Part shown: positions 59,320 to 64,000 of the stretch, piece by piece
Layout: each line of letters begins with the position of its first letter
How positions within the stretch are numbered: the stretch's first letter is position 1
DNA from: Alphaproteobacteria bacterium LSUCC0719
GTDB taxonomy: Bacteria > Pseudomonadota > Alphaproteobacteria > Puniceispirillales > Puniceispirillaceae
Reading direction: 5' to 3'
Length of the DNA: 64,000 bases
NCBI GenBank assembly: GCA_040839025.1
Contig: JBFPJN010000007.1
Coordinates: forward strand, 62,001-126,000
Translations under genes and position numbers: made by a program
Notes under the pieces: model-generated
Database searches by the model: none
Told to the model about the DNA's origin: nothing
What the model saw: only the letters and a program-made list of their open reading frames with translations

Positions 59320-60095
59320 CAGTCGAGTTTCCATCCTGAATGAATGCAGGCTATGCCGGCAGACATCCGCCGCACCCGCACCTGGGCAAAGCCGGCCCCG
59401 GCGAACATGTCGGCAAGAACCTCCGGCGTCGGGAAGGTACGAATCGATTCCACCAGATAGCGATAGCTGTCGGCATCACCGGCAACCAGCTGGCCAAGCC
59501 GTGGCAGCACATTGAACGACCAGGCATCATAGGCACGGGCCAGCATGTCGCTGCTGACCTGCGAGAATTCGAGGCACAGAAAGCGACCGCCGGGCCGCAG
59601 GACACGGTGCGCCTCGGCGAGTGCCGCATCGCGGTTGGTCACATTGCGCAACCCAAAGGCAATGGTCACGAGATCGGCGCTGGCGGTTTCGAAGGGAAGC
59701 GCCTCGGCATTGCCGACACACCAGCGCAACCTGTCGGCAAGCTTGCCAAGATCACGCCGTCTGCGGCCGGCATTCAGCATTGATTCATTGATGTCGGTGA
59801 CGGCAGCGCTGCCACCCCCGGCCTTGAGGAACCGCAGACTGATATCACCGGTGCCACCGGCCAGATCGACCAGGTGCTGATAGGGTTGCGGGGCCATCCA
59901 GTCGACCATCGCGGCCTTCCACAGCCGATGAACGCCACCACTCATCAGATCATTCATGATGTCATAGCGGGTCGCTACCGAATCGAACACGTCGCGGACC
60001 AGCCCTGCCTTGTCCTCGCGCCGTACGGTGCGGAATCCGAAATCGATATTTTCGCCTCCGGGATCCGATCCCGGAATTGTTTGTCGCTGGCTCAT
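59319..60095 (-). CDS. ubiE: Ubiquinone/menaquinone C-methyltransferase UbiE
   Basis: SAM-dependent C-methylation step of ubiquinone synthesis. The 258-residue product has the UbiE signatures [27 protein letters not shown] (SAM motif I), [14 protein letters not shown], and GRFLCLEFS. It is coupled to ubiB, as in many Alphaproteobacteria. The gene is divergent from mutM across a 121-base gap to the small upstream frame. Confidence 0.96.
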   Translation of the reverse strand: MSQRQTIPGSDPGGENIDFGFRTVRREDKAGLVRDVFDSVATRYDIMNDLMSGGVHRLWKAAMVDWMAPQPYQHLVDLAGGTGDISLRFLKAGGGSAAVTDINESMLNAGRRRRDLGKLADRLRWCVGNAEALPFETASADLVTIAFGLRNVTNRDAALAEAHRVLRPGGRFLCLEFSQVSSDMLARAYDAWSFNVLPRLGQLVAGDADSYRYLVESIRTFPTPEVLADMFAGAGFAQVRVRRMSAGIACIHSGWKLD

Positions 60096-60216
60096 ACTGA
60101 CCGGTCCATAATCTGGTGCGACGGGCCTTCCGTCACGGGGTTTTCCGGCTATGCTGGCGCCGGCGATTGTTCTGTATGATGTGATACACGAAAATTTGCC
60201 GGGAGGACCGAATATA

Positions 60217-60270
60217 ATGTCGCGACCTGCTATCGAACGGCCCGGTGGGATGGGGCGGAACGATGCCTGA
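60217..60270 (+). CDS. 17-codon upstream reading frame overlapping mutM
   Basis: The frame [17 protein letters not shown] is preceded by GGGAGG (60201-60206), the best ribosome binding site in this region, with a 10-base spacing. Its stop (60268-60270) lies 5 bases inside mutM, whose ATG at 60263 itself has only a weaker GGGGCGGA site. A translated leader that couples ribosomes to mutM is the plain reading. The peptide has no known relatives to my knowledge. Confidence 0.4.
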   Translation: MSRPAIERPGGMGRNDA

Positions 60271-61084
60271 ACTTCCCGAGGTGGAAACCGTGCGCCGGGC
60301 GCTGGCGCCGGTCATGGAGGGGCACCGGATCGACTCCGCCTATGTCGGCCGACCTGATCTGCGCTGGCCATTGCCGGATAATCTGGCGGCGCGGCTGTCA
60401 GGGCGAATGGTGGGGCCGCTTGCCAGACGCGGCAAATTCCTGCTGCTGCCGCTTGATGCCGGCGAAACAATGCTGATGCATCTTGGCATGTCGGGCTCGG
60501 TGCGCATCCATCATGACAGGCCTGAGATCGGCAAACATGATCATATGAGCCTGAAAATGCAGGGCGCAGATCAACCATGCTGGATCATCTTCAACGATCC
60601 CCGCCGATTCGGCTGGATTGATCTGTTCAGCCAGGATCCCCATCCCATGCTGGCACATATGGGGCCGGAACCGCTGGGTAATGAATTTTCGGCAACCACG
60701 CTGATCGACGGGCTGGCGGCGCGGCGCGGACCGGTCAAGACAGCGCTTCTTGACCAGCGGCTTGTTGCCGGGATTGGCAATATCTATGCCTGTGAAGCGC
60801 TGTTTGGCGCGGGAATCTCTCCAAGGCGACGCGCCAACACCATCCGCGGGCAGCGCGCTGACAGGCTTGCCGCAGCGATCAGGGATGTGCTGATGCGGGC
60901 GATCGAAGACGGTGGCACCAGCCTTCGTGACCATGTCCAGCCTGGCGGCGAGATCGGGTATTTTGTGCAGCGACTTGCGGTCTATGGTCGTGATGGTCAG
61001 CCCTGCCATGTCTGCGGTTCGTTGATTCGCAGCCTTGTCCAGTCCGGCCGTAGCAGTTTTTACTGTCCCGGCTGCCAGCGCTGA
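60263..61084 (+). CDS. mutM: Formamidopyrimidine-DNA glycosylase
   Basis: Removes 8-oxoguanine and formamidopyrimidines. The 273-residue product starts [12 protein letters not shown]; Pro2 becomes the catalytic N-terminus after Met removal, and Glu3 is present, so the start must be 60263. The DNA-binding [15 protein letters not shown] motif (helix-two-turn-helix) and a C-terminal zinc finger (CHVC ... CPGC) are intact. Its position next to ubiE and dnaA is standard. Confidence 0.97.
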   Translation: MPELPEVETVRRALAPVMEGHRIDSAYVGRPDLRWPLPDNLAARLSGRMVGPLARRGKFLLLPLDAGETMLMHLGMSGSVRIHHDRPEIGKHDHMSLKMQGADQPCWIIFNDPRRFGWIDLFSQDPHPMLAHMGPEPLGNEFSATTLIDGLAARRGPVKTALLDQRLVAGIGNIYACEALFGAGISPRRRANTIRGQRADRLAAAIRDVLMRAIEDGGTSLRDHVQPGGEIGYFVQRLAVYGRDGQPCHVCGSLIRSLVQSGRSSFYCPGCQR

Positions 61085-61098
61085 TGTAGCCTGAGCGC

Positions 61099-61524
61099 AT
61101 GGTCTATCTGTCTTTGACACCCTTGGTTTCTGTTCGCCGTCTGCCCGTGGCCCTGAGGCTGGTCCAGAGGATGATCATTGTCCTGGCCGTAAGCCTTGCG
61201 GCGGCCATGATGGTTGGCGCTGGCAACGCCCGCGCCGACAGTCTGCAACAGCAATGGGTTGGCGACCTGCCGATCATGGCAGAAATGACGATTGAACCGG
61301 AGCTTGGCTTTGCCTTCGATTCGCCGGGTGGCCGCATTGTGCTTGTGTTTGCGTCATCACCGGCAGATCCCGATGGTGTGATGACCTATTACAATGACGC
61401 CTTGTCCAGCCTTGGCTGGGTCGGGTCGGATGGCAGCTGGCAACGGGGCCGGGAACTGCTCGACCTGGCACAGGTCGACACGTCGACGGGTCGGCTGTGG
61501 CGAATCAGGTTGAGCCCGCGCTGA
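61099..61524 (+). CDS. Small putative periplasmic protein
   Basis: A 141-residue protein I do not recognise. It has a signal peptide ending GAGNARA (no lipobox), either from the ATG at 61099 with a long n-region or from an ATG at 61171 that has AGAGG just before it. The mature part is about 95 residues with two conserved-looking patches: DGVMTYYNDALSSLGW and SWQRGRELLDL, reminiscent of small alphaproteobacterial proteins of unknown function between mutM and dnaA. It begins 14 bases after mutM and probably shares its transcript. Confidence 0.65.
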   Translation: MVYLSLTPLVSVRRLPVALRLVQRMIIVLAVSLAAAMMVGAGNARADSLQQQWVGDLPIMAEMTIEPELGFAFDSPGGRIVLVFASSPADPDGVMTYYNDALSSLGWVGSDGSWQRGRELLDLAQVDTSTGRLWRIRLSPR

Positions 61525-61561
61525 CGCGGTGGTGCCGCGCCAATTTCTGGTGCAAAATTGC

Positions 61562-61590
61562 TTGACGAACCTGCGGAAATCAGCCATAAG
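61562..61590 (+). promoter_or_regulatory. Predicted rpsT promoter
   Basis: TTGACG (61562-61567, 5 of 6) and CATAAG (61585-61590, 4 of 6) with a 17-base spacer place a start near 61597. The ribosome binding site AGGA (61613-61616) is 8 bases before the rpsT ATG. Confidence 0.6.
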
Positions 61591-61624
61591 CCGCACCTCA
61601 ACTGACAATTGACAGGATGGTCCG

Positions 61625-61891
61625 ATGGCCAATCACATTTCTGCCAAGAAGCGGATCCGCCGCAACGCGCGTCGCGCAGCCATCAATGGCGCCCGCATGA
61701 GCCGCATCCGTACCTTTATCAAAAAGGTCGAAACAGCCATTGCTTCCGGTGACGCCGATGGTGCCCGCACCGCCCTGCGTGTTGCGCAACCCGAGATCCA
61801 GCGCGGCGTAACGCGCGGTGTTCTGCATCGCAACACGGCATCACGCAAGATTTCGCGGCTTGCTGCCCGTGTAAAGGCTGTCGCTGCCTGA
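61625..61891 (+). CDS. rpsT: 30S ribosomal protein S20
   Basis: Small-subunit protein that binds the 5' domain of 16S rRNA. The 88-residue basic product starts [21 protein letters not shown], the usual S20 N-terminus, and ends with the conserved [16 protein letters not shown]. It has its own predicted promoter and terminator, so it is a monocistronic unit upstream of dnaA, as in many Alphaproteobacteria. Confidence 0.97.
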   Translation: MANHISAKKRIRRNARRAAINGARMSRIRTFIKKVETAIASGDADGARTALRVAQPEIQRGVTRGVLHRNTASRKISRLAARVKAVAA

Positions 61892-61916
61892 CACACGCGC
61901 CGAATCGCATGCGATC

Positions 61917-61948
61917 AACGCCCTGCCGCTTGCGGTTGGGCGTTTTTT
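61917..61948 (+). terminator. Intrinsic terminator of rpsT
   Basis: AACGCCC (61917-61923) and GGGCGTT (61938-61944) enclose a smaller CCGC/GCGG stem, followed by a run of six T (61943-61948). Confidence 0.88.
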
Positions 61949-62290
61949 ATTGGCGTGTGCCCGGATCGGCGCGACATGCGGCACCGGGAGGATGGCACGA
62001 CAATATTTCAACTTGGCTGGTCATGTTCAGACGCGATGTCATGCGACACCGATTCGGACACTGAAATTTTTCACTTTAGGGCTCCGGGGCCCTTGTCAGG
62101 CGTCCTGGTCTGTCAACATAAATTTCTGCAGATTTGGCAGCTTTATTTGCCCTTTATCGCCGGTGGCCATCTTGCGCAGACAGAGTGCCAGCAAGTAATG
62201 TCGTCGCAAGGTCACGGACGTTGACCGGTCCAATCATAACGTACAGACATCGATCAAAACAACGATCACAGGCACACGGGGGCAGGCTGC
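61949..62290. other. Region upstream of dnaA, no gene supported
   Basis: These 342 bases contain two overlapping short open frames with no family features and no good ribosome binding site. I see no TTATCCACA-type DnaA boxes and no convincing -35/-10 pair, though the dnaA promoter must be here. A 12-base string TCCGGGGCCCTT (62083-62094) also occurs upstream of dnaN (63764-63775). Small GC-rich hairpins (GGGC..GCCC) surround it. It gives no support for the replication origin being in this gap. Confidence 0.5.
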
Positions 62291-63721
62291 ATGTCAGACA
62301 GACACTATCCAGACTCGTCTGACAGCACACCGGCAGCGACGTCGGTGCCATCCACAGAACCATCAAAGACAAATACAGCCAGCGACGCGCCGATGGATGA
62401 TGCGTGGGAGCGTGTCACCAACCGCATGCGCCAGGATATTGGCGAGGCGGCGTGGCGGAACTGGATCAAGCCGCTGCGCGTCAGCCGGCTTGAGGATGGC
62501 ACGCTGACGCTCGAGGCCGCATCGATGCTGGCCCGGGAACGGGTGACCAGCCAGTATGCCGACCGGCTGCGGGTCATTTCGGCGGCTGAGTATGGCACCG
62601 TTCGCAAGGTCGAGATCAGCCTTGGAACCCAGCAGGCGCCGCGGATGTCACAACAGAAACGTCCCGCTTCAGGCGCCAGATCCCAGGGGGCCGAGCCGCT
62701 GGGGGCCGGTCTTGATCCGCGATACACCTTCGCCAATTTCGTTGTCGGCAAGCCGAACGAACTGGCTTTCGCGGTCGCCCGGCGGACAGCCGAATCCGCA
62801 ACCGTGGCCTTCAACCCGCTGTTCCTTTATGGCGGTGTCGGGCTTGGCAAGACGCATCTCATGCATGCCATCGCCTGGCATATCCGTGAGCAGGATCCCA
62901 GCCGCCATGTCGTCTATCTGTCGGCTGAAAAATTCATGTATCGTTTCGTTCAGGCGCTGCGGTTCCGCGATACGATGTCCTTCAAGGAACAGTTCCGTTC
63001 GGTTGATGTGCTGATGATCGACGATGTGCAGTTCATCAGCGGCAAGGATTCGACGCAGGAAGAGTTCTTCCATACCTTCAACGCCCTTGTCGAGGATGGA
63101 CGACAGGTCATCGTGTCGGCTGACAAGTCGCCAACCGATCTCGAAGGGCTTGAAGAGCGGCTTCGCTCGCGTCTTGGGTGGGGAATGGTGGCAGACATCC
63201 ATCCAGCCGATTACGAACTCAGGCTCGGCATTCTGCAGGCCAAGGCCGAGCGTGCGCGCATTGCCGTTCCGGACAAGGTGCTGGAGTTTCTGGCACACCG
63301 TATTTCAAGCAATGTCCGCGAACTCGAGGGCGCGCTGACAAGGATTGCGGCGCATGCCAGTCTGGTCGGCCGGGAAATCACCATCGACAGTGCCGCCGAG
63401 CTGTTGTCCGATCTGCTGCGGGCCAGCAGCAGACAGGTCAGCATTGACGAAATCCAGAAGCGCGTCGCGGCGCATTACGACGTTCGCGTTGCCGAGATGT
63501 TTTCGGCCCGACGGGCGCGCAATGTCGCCCGCCCACGGCAGGTCGCGATGTATCTTGCCAAGACGCTGACATCCTTTTCCTACCCGGAAATCGGCCGCCA
63601 GTTCGGAGGCCGCGACCACACCACGGTGATGCATGCCGTGCGCACAATCGAGGGTCTTGTCGGCAGTGACAAGCGGATTGCCGAGGATGTTCAGCTGCTG
63701 CGCTCGCTTATCGCCAGCTGA
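62291..63721 (+). CDS. dnaA: Chromosomal replication initiator protein DnaA
   Basis: Opens oriC and recruits the replication machinery. The 476-residue product has an N-terminal domain (about 35-110), an unstructured linker, the AAA+ domain with Walker A GGVGLGKTHLMHA (about 181) and Walker B VLMIDDVQF, and the C-terminal DNA-binding helix with GRDHTTVMHAVR. The first 30 residues are an unusual Ser/Thr/Pro/Asp-rich extension before the normal start of domain I. An ATG was used; no strong ribosome binding site precedes it. dnaN follows. Confidence 0.98.
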   Translation: MSDRHYPDSSDSTPAATSVPSTEPSKTNTASDAPMDDAWERVTNRMRQDIGEAAWRNWIKPLRVSRLEDGTLTLEAASMLARERVTSQYADRLRVISAAEYGTVRKVEISLGTQQAPRMSQQKRPASGARSQGAEPLGAGLDPRYTFANFVVGKPNELAFAVARRTAESATVAFNPLFLYGGVGLGKTHLMHAIAWHIREQDPSRHVVYLSAEKFMYRFVQALRFRDTMSFKEQFRSVDVLMIDDVQFISGKDSTQEEFFHTFNALVEDGRQVIVSADKSPTDLEGLEERLRSRLGWGMVADIHPADYELRLGILQAKAERARIAVPDKVLEFLAHRISSNVRELEGALTRIAAHASLVGREITIDSAAELLSDLLRASSRQVSIDEIQKRVAAHYDVRVAEMFSARRARNVARPRQVAMYLAKTLTSFSYPEIGRQFGGRDHTTVMHAVRTIEGLVGSDKRIAEDVQLLRSLIAS

Positions 63722-63822
63722 ATTTTGATTTTAGGCCTGTTCTCAGACAGTTGCGGCCATGCGTCCGGGGCCCTTTGAACGGCTGCCAGCGTCAATATTT
63801 TGATGCTTGTTTGAATTTCTCA

Positions 63823-63831
63823 TGCTATATT
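63823..63831 (+). promoter_or_regulatory. Possible dnaN extended -10 promoter
   Basis: TGC-TATATT (63823-63831) is an extended -10 element about 105 bases upstream of dnaN. No good -35 at the right spacing is present, as extended -10 promoters can tolerate. dnaN could also be read from the dnaA promoter. Confidence 0.4.
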
Positions 63832-63934
63832 TTGTGGTCAATCGCATTCTGCGGGACGCGCATCGGTGCCGACGATCCTGTTGGCGCCAGGCGGCGCATC
63901 CTGCAGGGGTCGATCAACAGAGAAGAGACAGCTC

Positions 63935-64000
63935 ATGAAATTCACCATTGATCGCATCAGCCTTCTGCGGCCGCTCGGGCAGGTGCAATCCGTTGTGGAA
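63935..64000 (+). CDS. dnaN: DNA polymerase III beta sliding clamp, 5' end only
   Basis: The window ends 22 codons into the gene. The visible start MKFTIDRISLLRPLGQVQSV is the typical DnaN N-terminus, and the position 213 bases after dnaA supports it. The ATG has a modest AGAAGA purine run upstream. The rest of the clamp lies outside the window. Confidence 0.93.
   Translation, partial: MKFTIDRISLLRPLGQVQSVVE

Noticed and set aside
61950-62224. Two overlapping small open frames (about 82-89 codons) upstream of dnaA
   Set aside because: No ribosome binding site, signal, domain or codon pattern resembling neighbours; they start within the rpsT terminator area.
61949-62290. Replication origin next to dnaA
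   Set aside because: No DnaA box cluster (TTATNCACA) and no strongly AT-rich unwinding stretch is visible here or in the dnaA-dnaN gap.

Overview
The window is a stretch of an alphaproteobacterial chromosome made almost entirely of core genes. The evidence is the gene order: mutS-glnD-murJ-trpS, tsaB-rimI-miaB-phoH-ybeY-(CBS protein)-lnt-metK-trmB-rimP-nusA-ylxR-infB-rbfA-truB-rpsO-pnp, fabI-fabB-fabA next to an Irr-type Fur regulator, and coaBC-ubiB-ubiE-mutM-rpsT-dnaA-dnaN. These blocks are typical of Alphaproteobacteria. G+C is moderately high and coding density is very high. I cannot fix the genus; a marine or free-living lineage (for example SAR116/Rhodospirillales-like) is only a guess. 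I found no tRNA, rRNA, insertion sequence, prophage or CRISPR array.

Layout. 1-2817: end of dnaK, then dnaJ and dapB. 2826-12525: a nucleoside salvage and uptake district. It holds tdk, upp, cdd and a minus-strand cluster that reads ribokinase-like PfkB kinase, nucleoside hydrolase, 2-oxoglutarate/Fe(II) oxygenase, BMP-type binding protein, ABC ATPase, two permeases and cdd. Together these would capture nucleosides, split or deaminate them, phosphorylate the released sugar and salvage the base; the oxygenase is the piece without an obvious role. 12677-17642: nth, a proline-rich lipoprotein, an adenosine-kinase-like gene and maeB. 17783-29113: mutS, glnD, murJ, trpS, a NifU/Nfu protein, a Bax-like glucosaminidase and a polysaccharide-deacetylase-like protein. 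29284-47663: tRNA modification, envelope, methylation and the rimP-nusA-infB-pnp translation/transcription block. 47744-53346: fatty acid synthesis (fabI, fabB, fabA), irr and katG. 53433-64000: a secreted SH3 protein, a hydroxyacid dehydrogenase, moeB-dut-coaBC-ubiB-ubiE on the minus strand, then mutM, rpsT, dnaA and the first codons of dnaN.

The most unusual observation is that CoaBC carries an extra N-terminal helix-turn-helix domain in the same open frame, and that three phased 10-bp repeats lie 15 bases upstream of its start codon. Together they suggest a self-regulating coenzyme A biosynthesis enzyme. Other regulatory structures include a promoter-plus-terminator leader before rimP, a LysR-type T-N11-A box touching the -35 of a katG promoter, a 17-codon upstream reading frame overlapping mutM, and an intra-operon terminator after the BMP gene. 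Short tandem duplications (10-17 bp) recur at gene boundaries throughout the window.

Gene starts were moved inside longer open frames wherever family N-termini and ribosome binding sites supported it; uncertain cases are stated. All functional names rest on motif recognition, not on database searches.
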